A stretch of DNA of 64,000 bases from DATAOG01 sp963757395 (lineage in GTDB: Bacteria; Pseudomonadota; Alphaproteobacteria; Geminicoccales; Geminicoccaceae), in the NCBI GenBank assembly GCA_963757395.1, contig CAVWRK010000001.1, positions 124,001 to 188,000 of the forward strand, given 5' to 3'. The notes beneath the pieces were generated by a model. The model was not told the origin of the DNA, searched no databases, and saw only the letters and a list, made by a program, of their open reading frames with translations. The number at the start of each line of letters is the position of its first letter. The first letter of the stretch is position 1. The position numbers were made by a program, and so were the translations under genes. Shown here in pieces: positions 46,295 to 54,705 of this stretch.

Positions 46295-47245
46295 ATGCCC
46301 GCAACCGATAGCGGGGGCTGGCGGCGCAACGCCTTGCGCATCGCGGTGAGCGTCACGCTCCTCGCCGTGCTCCTCTGGCAGGTCAACCTCGGCGCGATGC
46401 TCCGGGTGCTTGTCCACGGGTCCCCCGGCTTGTTGCTGATCGCCCTCGCGCTCATGGTCCTGACGATCTACGTCTCGGCCTGTCGGTGGTACCTGCTGCT
46501 GCGCGGCAAGAATCCCTTGATCACGGTGTGGGGGATTTTCAGCCTCGTTCTGACCAGCTCGTTCCTCGGCTACTTTCTGCCGGGCATGGGCACGGACGTG
46601 CTGCGTCTCTACGGGCTCTCGCGGGTGACCGCGGATCCGGCCCTCGTCTTCGCCTCGATGCTGGTGGAGCGGGTGGGCGCACTCCTCGTGCTGATCGCGA
46701 TCGTGTTCGTCGGCCTCCTGCTCGACCCGCTGCCGCTGCCGCGCGTGATCGGGATCGTGGCCGGGGTCGGCCTGTTCGGCGTCCTGATGGGCACGCTCGT
46801 GCTCATGCACCCGTGGACGCGAGATCTGACGCGGCTGCTGGTCTGCGCTGACTGGCTCGAACCGGTGCGTACCCGCCTGGAGAAGTTGTACCGCTGCCTC
46901 GACGCGTATCGCGACCAGCCTGGGGCGATCGCCTGGTCGATGGTGGTCGGCGTGGTGTTCCAGTTCCTGCGGGTGGCGACCGCTGCCGTGATCGCCGCCG
47001 CCCTTGGTCTCGAGGTTCCGTTCCTGTATTTCCTCGTCATCGTGCCGACGGTCCTGCTCTTGAGCATGATCCCTCTATCCATCGGCGGCCTGGGTGTACG
47101 GGAGGCGAGCTACGTCTATCTCCTTGGTCTGGCTGGCGTGAGCACCGAAGCTGGATTTAGCTTCTCCATCATCACCTTTCTGCTACACTTGCTGGCGTTG
47201 GTGCCCGGTGCCTGGATCTATGCCACCCGCGGAATGCATCCGTGA
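46295..47245 (+). CDS. UPF0104 / lysylphosphatidylglycerol synthase TM-region family protein
   Basis: About 316 residues with eight or so membrane helices: AVSVTLLAVLLWQVNLGAML, LIALALMVLTIYVSACRWYLLL, SLVLTSSFLGYFLPGMGTDVLR, and a C-terminal IPLSIGGLGVREASYVYLLGLAG motif typical of the family. Homologues include flippase-like parts of MprF and many glycan-locus membrane proteins, often proposed to move lipid-linked substrates. The start is uncertain (ATG 46295 or an upstream GTG). A truncated copy lies at 42049. Confidence 0.8.
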   Translation: MPATDSGGWRRNALRIAVSVTLLAVLLWQVNLGAMLRVLVHGSPGLLLIALALMVLTIYVSACRWYLLLRGKNPLITVWGIFSLVLTSSFLGYFLPGMGTDVLRLYGLSRVTADPALVFASMLVERVGALLVLIAIVFVGLLLDPLPLPRVIGIVAGVGLFGVLMGTLVLMHPWTRDLTRLLVCADWLEPVRTRLEKLYRCLDAYRDQPGAIAWSMVVGVVFQFLRVATAAVIAAALGLEVPFLYFLVIVPTVLLLSMIPLSIGGLGVREASYVYLLGLAGVSTEAGFSFSIITFLLHLLALVPGAWIYATRGMHP

Positions 47246-47315
47246 CAGCGAACCCGTCTGACCGGCCCGCGACAGCGCTGCTCATGCAAAAATGCATCTG
47301 ACGAAAGGCAAGTCG

Positions 47316-48476
47316 ATGCGCGTGGGCTTAATGTTGCGCAATATCGAAGAGAAGGGCGGGATTGCGGTCTACACGCGATTGATCGCAGAGAACCTGCTTG
47401 CTCAGGATCTCGACAACGAATACTATCTATTTGCTGGCCGGCCCGAGTCACTTGAAGCGTTTGCCGAAGCACCAAACGCTCACCCGATCATTCTGCCTTG
47501 CCGGCAGAAATTTTTCTGGGATCAGGTCCAGGTGGCGCGGGCGGTTAATCGGCTCGGTCTCGATATCGATGCTTCGGGCCCAAGATGTCAATTCCATTGC
47601 GCTGCCGCGCGCGCAAAGTCATCACGATACACGGCGCTGACCAATACTTTCTTTCCCAAGGAGTTCAGCATCGTTGACCGGTACTATGTGCGAATGTTCA
47701 TGCCTCTGTTCGGGAAAACGGCCGATTGCATCCTGACCCCTTCAGAGACTGCCCGCGACGAGCTGGCAGAAATACTAGGCGTTCCGGTCGGGAAGTTTGT
47801 GGTGACGCCGGAGGGCGCGAAGGACATCTTCCGGCAACCGATCGCCGAGGAGCGGCTGCGCGCGGTGCGTCGCAAATACGACCTCGAGGGCGAATTCATC
47901 CTGCACGTCGGGCTCATTTGGGGATCGAAGAATTTCGGCGTGCTGCCCGAGGTGCTCGAGATCATCAACCGACAGCGACCTCTCGTCCTGGTTCACGCGG
48001 GCAAGCCGCAGCGCTGGGGAGACGGCGAAGGGACCACCACGAGCCGCTTCCTCAAACGGTTGGGTTTCGTTCCCGATGAGGATCTCGCCTCGCTCTATCA
48101 GTCCGCCATGGCCCTCGTCTTCCCGAGCCTTTATGAGGGTTTCGGGATCCCGATCGTCGAGGCCTTCGCGTCCGGCTGTCCGGTCGTCACGGCGAACTGG
48201 GGGACCATGAAGGAGGTCGGCGGCGACGCGGCGCTGCTCGTCGATGTGCGCAAGCCTGAGGAGATCGCCGCTGCCGTGCTCCGTCTGTCGGCCGAGCCCG
48301 GCCTTCGACAAGAGCTCCAAAGCCGCGGGTTCGAACGGGCAAAGCGGTTCACATGGCAGGAAACCGCCCGACTGACGCTGGAGGCGTTCCGGAGCGTCGC
48401 TGACGGGTCGTTCCAAAGCGCCTGGCCGACCGACGGCGCGCGCATCGGCTCGCCAAGAACTGGGACTGGCGGATGA
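47316..48476 (+). CDS. Glycosyltransferase family 4, with two compensating frameshifts
   Basis: A 386-residue GT-B enzyme: MRVGLMLRNIEEKGGIAVYTRLI at the start, ADCILTPSETARDELAEILG, HVGLIWGSKNFGVLPEVLE and the donor loop FPSLYEGFGIPIVEAFASGCPVV. Bases ~47567-47652 are out of frame: the third frame there reads FGPKMSIPLR and VITIHGADQYF, the expected sequence. A missing base and an extra base cancel, so the ORF looks intact but about 28 residues are wrong. AAAGGCAAG precedes ATG 47316. Confidence 0.82.
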   Translation: MRVGLMLRNIEEKGGIAVYTRLIAENLLAQDLDNEYYLFAGRPESLEAFAEAPNAHPIILPCRQKFFWDQVQVARAVNRLGLDIDASGPRCQFHCAAARAKSSRYTALTNTFFPKEFSIVDRYYVRMFMPLFGKTADCILTPSETARDELAEILGVPVGKFVVTPEGAKDIFRQPIAEERLRAVRRKYDLEGEFILHVGLIWGSKNFGVLPEVLEIINRQRPLVLVHAGKPQRWGDGEGTTTSRFLKRLGFVPDEDLASLYQSAMALVFPSLYEGFGIPIVEAFASGCPVVTANWGTMKEVGGDAALLVDVRKPEEIAAAVLRLSAEPGLRQELQSRGFERAKRFTWQETARLTLEAFRSVADGSFQSAWPTDGARIGSPRTGTGG

Positions 48477-48951
48477 TGCTTGTCAGCCCGTCTTGGCCGG
48501 CGCTGAAGTGCCCCACCTCGGAGGCCAAGCTTCCCCAGCGGGGGGATCGTCGATCTCAAGGCAGACTACGGCGAAGGCGGGTTCTACGCCCGCCTCAACC
48601 TGGCCCTGCTCGACGCCTTACGCGCCGACGTGCGCTTCGATCGACGGGCGGCTGGTCGGGCTTGCCTTGGGAACGCGTTGATCCAGATCAAGGAGGCGCA
48701 GGCGTGGGCGCCTTACGGTCGGCTTGGCGAACGTCGGTGGCCACGGTGCCGGCGAGGCGGCGGCGGGTCCGGGCGCCCGGCTGCAGGTCGCGGGTGCGGC
48801 GTCGACGACGAGGACTGGCGCCCGGCCGGTGGCCGCTTCGGGAGCCTACCGCAACGGCCTTCCTCGAGGGGCCGGTCCGGGCGTTGCCGCTTGCCGGATG
48901 GCGAGCGCAACCGGATCCGCGCCGGGAGCGCAACCGAAGGAGTGGAGCGCG
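48477..48951. other. 475-base gap with an unassigned coding-like fragment
   Basis: Between the glycosyltransferase and the stress protein. One plus frame at 48545-48650 reads LKADYGEGGFYARLNLALLDALRADVRFD, which has the look of real protein but no start, stop context or family I know. It may be a remnant. The rest is low-complexity GC-rich sequence. A ribosome-site-like GGAGTGGAG lies before the next ATG. Confidence 0.35.
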
Positions 48952-49798
48952 ATGGCCTTCAGGAGTTCTTCTGGTCCAGGTCGACGACACCGACGGCTGC
49001 GCCAAGCGGATCGAGGCGGCGGTCGCGCTCGCGGCCGCGCATGACGCGCATCTGAGCGGCGTCTACATCATCTCGGAGCCTTCGCCCGCGAGCTTCGTCC
49101 GCGGCTATCTGCCGCCCGACCTTTTGACCACCCTGCAACAGGAGCTGCACGCCCGGGCCGAGGCCGCGCTGGCCCGGTTCGGCGAGGTTGCGCAGCGTAA
49201 CCAGATCGCGTTCGAGAGCCGGATCGACCGGGCGCTGTACACCGAGGTCGCCGATGCGTTCGCGACCCACGCCCGCTATGTCGATCTGGCGATCCTCGGC
49301 CAGCTCGATCCCGACGATCCGGGGGCCACCGCACCGCACTACCTGCGCGAGGAGGTGATCCTCGGCTGCGGCCGGCCGGTGCTGGTGATCCCCTATATCG
49401 GCGCGCCGCCGACGTTCGGCGAGCACGTCATGGTCGCCTGGGACGCCTCGCGCGAGGCGGCGCGCGCGGTCAACGACGCGCTGCCGCTGCTCGAGCGGGC
49501 CAGGACGGTGAGCGTGGTCACGATCAACCCGCGCCAGCAGCCGTTCGGCCATGGCGAGGAGCCGGGCGCCGACATCGGCCTGCACCTCGCCCGCCACGAC
49601 ATCAAGGTCGAGGTCCAGCGGATCGAGTTCCGCGACATCGACGTCGCCAACACGCTGCTCTCGCAGGTCGCCAACGACGGCGCCGATCTGCTGGTCATGG
49701 GCGCCTATGGCCATTCGCGCCTGCGCGAGTTCGTGCTCGGCGGCGTGACCCGGACGATCCTCGGCGAGATGACCGTGCCGGTGCTGATGTCGCACTGA
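48952..49798 (+). CDS. Universal stress protein family (tandem Usp), one frameshift near the start
   Basis: ATG 48952 reads MAFR, then one base later the frame continues VLLVQVDDTDGCAKRIEAAV, the usual first strand of a Usp domain. About 282 residues follow: an N-terminal Usp-like half, then VMVAWDASREAARAVNDALPLL and a second half ending VMGAYGHSRLREFVLGGVTRTIL, with the ATP-binding G-x2-G-x9-G(S/T)-like loop. The span is 3n+1. GGAGTGGAGCGCG precedes the ATG. Cytosolic; probably nucleotide binding in stress response. Confidence 0.8.
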
Positions 49799-49880
49799 GC
49801 GCGCCGCGCCGACCGCCCGGCCGCCAGCCCTTGTTGGCCGCCGCTCTGTGCACGATCGAGCGGCCGAGCAGCCTCGAAGC

Positions 49881-50198
49881 TCAGTCGCAAAGGGCCCGCA
49901 AGACCGCGTCCGGCTCGCGCTCGATCACCCTGAGCAGGATCCGTGCCGCTCCTTCGGGTCGCCGCTCGCCATGCTCCCAACTGCGCACGGTCGCGGGACT
50001 GACGCACAGAACCCGCGCCAGCTGGTCCTGCGACATCTGAAGCTTCTGGCGCGCGACCTTCACGTCGACGGCTGGTATCTGCACGACATGCTGGCGGCTG
50101 TCGCCCGGATCGCCGCGGGCGTGGGCCAGGGCGTTGCGGAGGCCGCGGATAATGTCCTCGCCAACGTCCACCGCATCGTCCTCGGCTCGCACGCTCAC
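49881..50198 (-). CDS. HTH antitoxin (HigA/XRE-like)
   Basis: A 105-residue protein starting at a GTG (50196-50198). The C-terminal HTH is KLQMSQDQLARVLCVSPATVRSWEHGERRP, typical of XRE-type antitoxins of toxin-first modules. The N-terminal part (IIRGLRNALAHARGD) probably binds the toxin. Its start overlaps the toxin stop as GTGA. In the raw frames the toxin reads straight through into it, but that fusion is created by the toxin frameshift. Confidence 0.8.
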   Translation of the reverse strand: MSVRAEDDAVDVGEDIIRGLRNALAHARGDPGDSRQHVVQIPAVDVKVARQKLQMSQDQLARVLCVSPATVRSWEHGERRPEGAARILLRVIEREPDAVLRALCD

Positions 50199-50546
50199 TG
50201 TCCTCTCCGACTTGCCGACCCGGCCCACTCCGCTTGGATCTGCTCGATGATTGCGATGATGATCCCGCTTCTGCGCAGGGGTCAAATCGCATTTTCTGGC
50301 TTTGGCATACGCAGTCAAGAGATAGACGGGCCTGTCCGCATTGTAGAAGTAGTAGACGATCCTGGCGCCGCCACGCTTGCCGAGGCCGGGCCGCGACCAA
50401 CGAGCCTTGCGCACACCGCCTGTGCCCGGAATGATCCTACCGACCACGGGGTTGCGGGCGATGAAATCGATGAACGCGCTTCGCTCGTCGTCGGACCAGA
50501 CCGCAGCCGCCCGAGACGGAAGCGGCTCGACTTCGACCACGGTCAT
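50195..50546 (-). CDS. RelE/HigB-like toxin, one frameshift
   Basis: From ATG 50546: MTVVEVEPLPSR, then FIDFIARNPVVGRIIPGTGGVRKARW and GARIVYYFYNADRPVYLLTAYAK, the beta-sheet core of HigB/RelE mRNA interferases. After DLTPAQKR the frame shifts near 50268 (one extra G on the coding strand). The other frame continues IIIAIIEQIQAEW and stops at 50195-50197, overlapping the antitoxin GTG. The span is 3n+1. Without the shift it is a normal ~117-residue toxin. Confidence 0.78.
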
Positions 50547-50685
50547 CGGAGCGGTCACCATGCGCTTTGCTATCAGCTTGCGCGCTGTAGTTGAAGTACG
50601 AAGACAGGAATCTCTCTTTGGATTAGCCACTTGTCGATGGGGCGGCCTGCGAGATACTCTATCGGAAGAGGCTGGAGCAGGCGCA

Positions 50686-51027
50686 ATGCGGCGGCACCAT
50701 GACATGGGTGGCGAGCCGGCGGGGCCGGTGGAGCGGGTCGAGCACGACTACGCGCTTTGGGAGAAGCGGGTCGATGCGATCCTGCGCCTGCTCGTCAGCC
50801 CGAAATGCAAGGTCATGACCGTCGACGAGCTCCGGCGCGGGATCGAGGGGCTCGGGCCCGGCGCCTACGACGAGCTCGGCTATTACCAGCGCTGGATCGC
50901 CTCGATCGGCAACAATCTGCTCGAGAAGGGCGTGGTCACGGTCGACGAGCTCGGCCGCAGGCTCGCCGAGGTCGAGGCCCGCTGGCGCGCCGAGGGCCGG
51001 CGGGCAGCGCCCGAGGCGGACCGATGA
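50686..51027 (+). CDS. Nitrile hydratase/thiocyanate hydrolase beta-N-like subunit
   Basis: A 113-residue protein: HHDMGGEPAGPVERVEHDYALWEKRVDAI, then YDELGYYQRWIASIGNNLLEKGVVT. The HDxGGE start and EHDYALWEKR resemble the beta subunit of thiocyanate hydrolase (PHDVGGE...) more than the NGIHDLGG start of the enzyme at 16494. Start at ATG 50686. It overlaps the next gene by four bases (ATGA). It supplies the helical half that clamps the alpha subunit. Confidence 0.82.
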   Translation: MRRHHDMGGEPAGPVERVEHDYALWEKRVDAILRLLVSPKCKVMTVDELRRGIEGLGPGAYDELGYYQRWIASIGNNLLEKGVVTVDELGRRLAEVEARWRAEGRRAAPEADR

Positions 51028-51320
51028 GCGATGCCTTCGCGATCGGCCAGCCGGTGCGGGTGCGGCGCGCCTGGCCGCCGGGCCACGTCCGCACGCCGCA
51101 CTACGTCCGCGGCAGGCCGGGCGTGATCGACGGCATCGCCGGCCACTTCGCCAACCCCGAGGAGCTGGCCTACGGCCGGGCCGGGCTGCCCCGGCAGGCG
51201 CTCTACCGGGTGCGCTTTCGCCAGGCCGAGCTCTGGCCCGACCATCGCGGCCCGGCCGCCGACAGCGCCGTCGTCGACATTTACGAGCATTGGCTGGAGC
51301 CGCTCGGGGAGGTGGCATGA
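51024..51320 (+). CDS. Nitrile hydratase/thiocyanate hydrolase beta-C-like (SH3-fold) subunit
   Basis: A 98-residue SH3-like barrel: FAIGQPVRVRRAWPPGHVRTPHYVRGRPG, then LYRVRFRQAELWPD and DIYEHWLEP. This matches the C-terminal domain of nitrile hydratase beta and the alpha subunit of thiocyanate hydrolase. It overlaps the genes on both sides by four bases, so the three subunits should be made in fixed ratio. Confidence 0.85.
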   Translation: MSDAFAIGQPVRVRRAWPPGHVRTPHYVRGRPGVIDGIAGHFANPEELAYGRAGLPRQALYRVRFRQAELWPDHRGPAADSAVVDIYEHWLEPLGEVA

Positions 51321-51949
51321 CCGTGCACGGCCATCATCATCCGCATCCCAAGCAGCCGGACCTCGAGGACCAGCCGTTCGACCACTACCAGCTGATGGCG
51401 GAAGCGATCGGCGAGCTGTTGATCGAGAAGGGCGTGTTCGGCGCCGAGGACCTCCGCCGCACGCTCGAGGCGATCGATGCCCGCTCGCCGGCCGACGGCG
51501 CGAGGCTGGTCGCGCGCGCCTGGCGGGACCCGGGCTTCAAGGGCCGGCTGCTCGCGGACGTCAACGCCGCCGCGCTGGAGTTCGGCATCGATGCGGGCGG
51601 GATCCCGATCCGGGCGCTCGAGAACACACCCGAGCTGCACAACCTCGTGGTCTGCACGCTCTGCTCCTGCTATCCGCGCGGGCTGCTCGGCCTGCCGCCC
51701 GACTGGTACAAGGCGCGCGCCTATCGCTCGCGCGCGATCCGCGAGCCGCGCGCGGTGCTGGCCGAGTTCGGGACCCGGATTGCGGACGACGTCGAGATCC
51801 GGGTGCACGACAGCACCGCCGACCTCCGCTACCTGGTGCTGCCGATGCGGCCTGCGGGTACCGACGGTCTCGGGGAGGCCGAGCTCGCGGCATTGGTGAC
51901 CCGCGACTGCATGATCGGCACCGCCGTGCCGGAGGGCCCGCGCTCGTGA
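51317..51949 (+). CDS. Second nitrile hydratase-family catalytic subunit, cobalt type
   Basis: A 210-residue catalytic subunit with a His-rich start (MTVHGHHHPH). The metal claw C-T-L-C-S-C is at residues 113-118 (Co type), followed by YPRGLLGLPPDWYKARAYRSRAI. It has YPR where the enzyme at 15865 has YPW, next to the active site, so the substrate pocket differs. No activator gene is adjacent; the one at 17166 may serve both. The stop overlaps the monooxygenase GTG start. Nitrile hydratase, thiocyanate hydrolase or a new activity are all possible. Confidence 0.85.
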   Translation: MTVHGHHHPHPKQPDLEDQPFDHYQLMAEAIGELLIEKGVFGAEDLRRTLEAIDARSPADGARLVARAWRDPGFKGRLLADVNAAALEFGIDAGGIPIRALENTPELHNLVVCTLCSCYPRGLLGLPPDWYKARAYRSRAIREPRAVLAEFGTRIADDVEIRVHDSTADLRYLVLPMRPAGTDGLGEAELAALVTRDCMIGTAVPEGPRS

Positions 51950-53397
51950 CCCTTCGCAGCGGCGACGACTATCGGGCGAGCCTTAAGGATGGCCGCGCCG
52001 TCTGGATCGAGGGTGAGCGGGTCGAAGATGTCCCGAGCCATCCCGCGTTCAAGCCGATCGTCGACGCCAGGGCCCGGATCTACGACCTCGCGCATGCGCC
52101 GGCGCTGCGCGATCTCCTCACTTATCCCGAGCCGGCGAGCGGTGAGCGCCGGTTGGTCGCGCATCAGCTGCCGCGAACCCGGGAGCACTGGCAGGCCAAG
52201 CGCGCCGCGGTCGAGGCGACCCTCGACGATCTGGGCGGCGTGGTCATCCGGGTCGGCGACGAGACGGTCGGCGAGCTCTGGTCGCTCTACGACGGCCAGG
52301 ACGTGCTGAACGAGGTCGATCCCCGGTTCGCCGACAACATCCGGCGTCACGTCACGAGGGTCGAAGAGGGCGACGTGTTCCACGTCTCGGCCAACACCGA
52401 CCCCAAGGGCGATCGCTCCAAGCGGCCGCAGGACCAGGACCCGGACATGCTGCTGCACGTCCTGCGCGAGACCGATGCCGGGATCGTGGTGCGCGGCGCC
52501 AAATACGAGACCGCGGCCGCCTACGCGCATCAGGCGTTCGTCAAGCCGACGATCGCCAATTGGGGCGATGCCGAGCTTTCCGACTATGCGGTCGGGTTCG
52601 TGGTGCCGATGAACGCGGCCGGGCTCAAGCACATCTGCCGCGCGGGGTTTGCCGGCAAGCGCCCGGCGGCCGATTACCCGATCGCCAACCGGTTCGACGA
52701 GGTCGACACGCTCTTGGTGTTCGACGACGTGCTGATCCCCTGGGAGGACGTACTGTTCTACCGGCACACCCGGGCGGCAACCTTCATCCGCTCCTGTCTG
52801 CACCGCTACAGCGCGTTTGCCTTCGTGCAGCGGATTCAGCGGCTGGCCGAGCTGATGATCGGCACAGCACTGTTCAACCTGCGCCAGACCGGGCTCGAGA
52901 AGCAGCCGGCGGTTCGGGAAAAACTCGCCCAGCTCGCCTGCTACCGCGAGACCATCAACGCCCATCTGACCGCGGCGATCGCGAGCGCCGAGCCGAGCCC
53001 GGCGGGTCTCTTGATGCCGAACCAGGCGCTGCTCTACACCGGCCGCGTGCGCGCCTGCACGGAGCTGCCGGCGATGATGCACCTCGCGCGCGAGCTCTGC
53101 GGCGGCCAGATCTGCCTGACCCCGGACTGGGCGAGTTTTCAGAACCCGGATACCGGCCCCTGGCTGGAAAAGTTCTACAGCGTCAACGAGGCCTGGGCGG
53201 CCCTGGACCGCTTCAAATTGCTGGCCTTCGCGCGCGACCTGCTGAACTCCGACTACGCCGGCCACCGGGTGACCTTCGAGCTGTTCGCCCAGTCGCCCCC
53301 GTTCGCCCATCTCAACGCCGTCTACATGAATGTCGACTGGCAACGCCCGCTCGACCTGGTCCAGAAGGCCGCGGGGCTTTCCGAGCGGGTACGCTGA
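51946..53397 (+). CDS. HpaB-type FADH2-dependent monooxygenase
   Basis: A 483-residue acyl-CoA-dehydrogenase-fold protein of the 4-hydroxyphenylacetate 3-monooxygenase (large component) family. The N-terminal domain has SGDDYRASLKDGRAVWIEGERV; then HVSANTDPKGDRSKRP, DDVLIPWEDVLFY and RELCGGQICLTPDW near the C-terminus. It uses reduced FAD from a separate reductase and O2 to hydroxylate phenols or similar rings. No reductase gene is near. It starts with GTG in a GTGA overlap with the hydratase gene. Confidence 0.88.
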   Translation: MTLRSGDDYRASLKDGRAVWIEGERVEDVPSHPAFKPIVDARARIYDLAHAPALRDLLTYPEPASGERRLVAHQLPRTREHWQAKRAAVEATLDDLGGVVIRVGDETVGELWSLYDGQDVLNEVDPRFADNIRRHVTRVEEGDVFHVSANTDPKGDRSKRPQDQDPDMLLHVLRETDAGIVVRGAKYETAAAYAHQAFVKPTIANWGDAELSDYAVGFVVPMNAAGLKHICRAGFAGKRPAADYPIANRFDEVDTLLVFDDVLIPWEDVLFYRHTRAATFIRSCLHRYSAFAFVQRIQRLAELMIGTALFNLRQTGLEKQPAVREKLAQLACYRETINAHLTAAIASAEPSPAGLLMPNQALLYTGRVRACTELPAMMHLARELCGGQICLTPDWASFQNPDTGPWLEKFYSVNEAWAALDRFKLLAFARDLLNSDYAGHRVTFELFAQSPPFAHLNAVYMNVDWQRPLDLVQKAAGLSERVR

Positions 53398-53410
53398 GCC
53401 CGCGGGTCCG

Positions 53411-53426
53411 TTAATCCTTCGTTAAC
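53411..53426 (+). promoter_or_regulatory. CtrA box (TTAA-N7-TTAAC)
   Basis: TTAATCCTTCGTTAAC matches the full CtrA recognition pattern with exact 7-base spacing. It is 113 bases before the ATG of the RutC-like gene and 14 bases after the monooxygenase stop. A cell-cycle or motility regulator controlling a catabolic gene would be unusual, so it could be chance. The two TTAA half-sites are nearly the only AT-rich spots for hundreds of bases. Confidence 0.45.
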
Positions 53427-53538
53427 CGAGACGCGTTAGCGCTTTCTTTGGGTGGTCCATGGGACCGTGGGAATCCGTGCTTCAGCCAAGGGCTGGACCG
53501 TCGTGCTGGCCGCGGCTTTTCGAGCCTCGAAGGCCGAC

Positions 53539-53977
53539 ATGACCCACGAGCGCCTGCGGAAGTTCAACACCCGCGACAGCTATCCCGAGCAGCAGCTCGA
53601 CAATGATCTCTGTCAGGTGGTCAAGGCGCGGGGCACCATGGTGTTCCTGCGCGGCCAGGTCGGGCAGGACCTGGCGACCAGCGCCTCGGTCGCGATCGGC
53701 GATGCCGCGGGTCAGGCCGAGCAGGCCATGGCCAACGTCGAGGCGCTGCTCGCCGAGGCCGGCGCCCGGCCTCGAGGACGTCTGCAAGGTCACGATCTAT
53801 CTGACCGATCCGCGCTACCGCGAGCCGGTCTACCGGACCGTCGGCCGGTGGCTGAAGGGCGTGTTCCCGGTCTCGACCGGGCTCGTGGTCACCGCCCTCG
53901 CCCGCCCCGAATGGCTGGTCGAGATCGACGTCATCGCGGTGATCCCGCCGGAGCGCGAAGCGGAGGCAGGGCCATGA
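53539..53977 (+). CDS. RidA/RutC-like (YjgF) family protein, one frameshift
   Basis: About 145 residues. The first frame gives FNTRDSYPEQQLDNDLCQVVKARGTMVFLRGQVGQD up to LLAEAGAR. The frame shifts near 53770 and continues LEDVCKVTIYLTDPRYREPVY and STGLVVTALARPEWLVEIDVIAV, the RidA signature (span 3n+1). RidA-type proteins hydrolyse reactive imines and enamines; RutC does so in pyrimidine breakdown. The stop overlaps the DUF1028 start (ATGA). Confidence 0.82.
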
Positions 53978-54642
53978 CCTTCTCGATCGCAGCACTCGAC
54001 CCGGCGAGTGGCGCGCTCGGGGTCGCGATCACCTCGTCCTCGATCTGCGTCGCCAGCCGCTGCGCGTTCGTGCGCGCGGGCGTCGGCGCGGCGCTGAGCC
54101 AGAACGTCACCGACCCGCGCCTTGGGCCGCGCATGCTCGACCTGATGGCGGACGGGCTGCCCGCGACCGATGCGCTCGCCCGCATCGAGGCTGAGACCCG
54201 GCAGATCGCCTGGCGCCAGCTCGCGGCGGTCGATCACCGGGGCGGCACCGCGCATTTCAGCGGCGCCAGGGCGCTCGGCATCCATGCCGCGGCCGCGGGC
54301 CGAGGCTGCGTCGCGATCGGCAATCTGCTCGTGAACCCCGCCGTGCCCGAGGCGATGATCGAGGCGTTCGAGAGCTCGTGCGGCCAGCTCGCCGCGCGGC
54401 TGCTGACCGCCCTCGAGGCGGGCCTCGCGGCCGGCGGCGAGACCAGCCCGGTCCGCTCGGCGGGCGTCCTGGTCGCCGGCCGCGAGGCCTGGCCAGTGGT
54501 CGATCTCCGGGTCGACTGGGCGGACCAGCCGATTGCGGCGCTGCGTGCGCTCTGGACCGAATACGCGCCGCAGCTGGACGCCTACGTCACCCGCGCTCTC
54601 GATCCCGAGGCGGCGCCGTCCTTCGGCGAGGCCGGTCGGTGA
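53974..54642 (+). CDS. DUF1028 family protein
   Basis: A 222-residue protein starting MTFSIAALDPASGALGVAI. The family hallmarks are VGAALSQNVTDPRLGPRMLDL and CVAIGNLLV. DUF1028 resembles an Ntn-hydrolase fold, but its activity is unknown. It is often next to RidA-type genes in catabolic operons, as here, with coupled translation. Confidence 0.9.
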   Translation: MTFSIAALDPASGALGVAITSSSICVASRCAFVRAGVGAALSQNVTDPRLGPRMLDLMADGLPATDALARIEAETRQIAWRQLAAVDHRGGTAHFSGARALGIHAAAAGRGCVAIGNLLVNPAVPEAMIEAFESSCGQLAARLLTALEAGLAAGGETSPVRSAGVLVAGREAWPVVDLRVDWADQPIAALRALWTEYAPQLDAYVTRALDPEAAPSFGEAGR

Positions 54643-54705
54643 TGCCAATGCCGGCGCGTTGATGACTCGCGATCGGCACCGATTGCCAGCGGGAAGCGGC
54701 GCAAA

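Noticed and set aside
49881..50705. 274-aa fused toxin-HTH protein
   Set aside because: The fusion arises from one extra base at ~50268; the other frame gives a normal toxin end and GTGA overlap.
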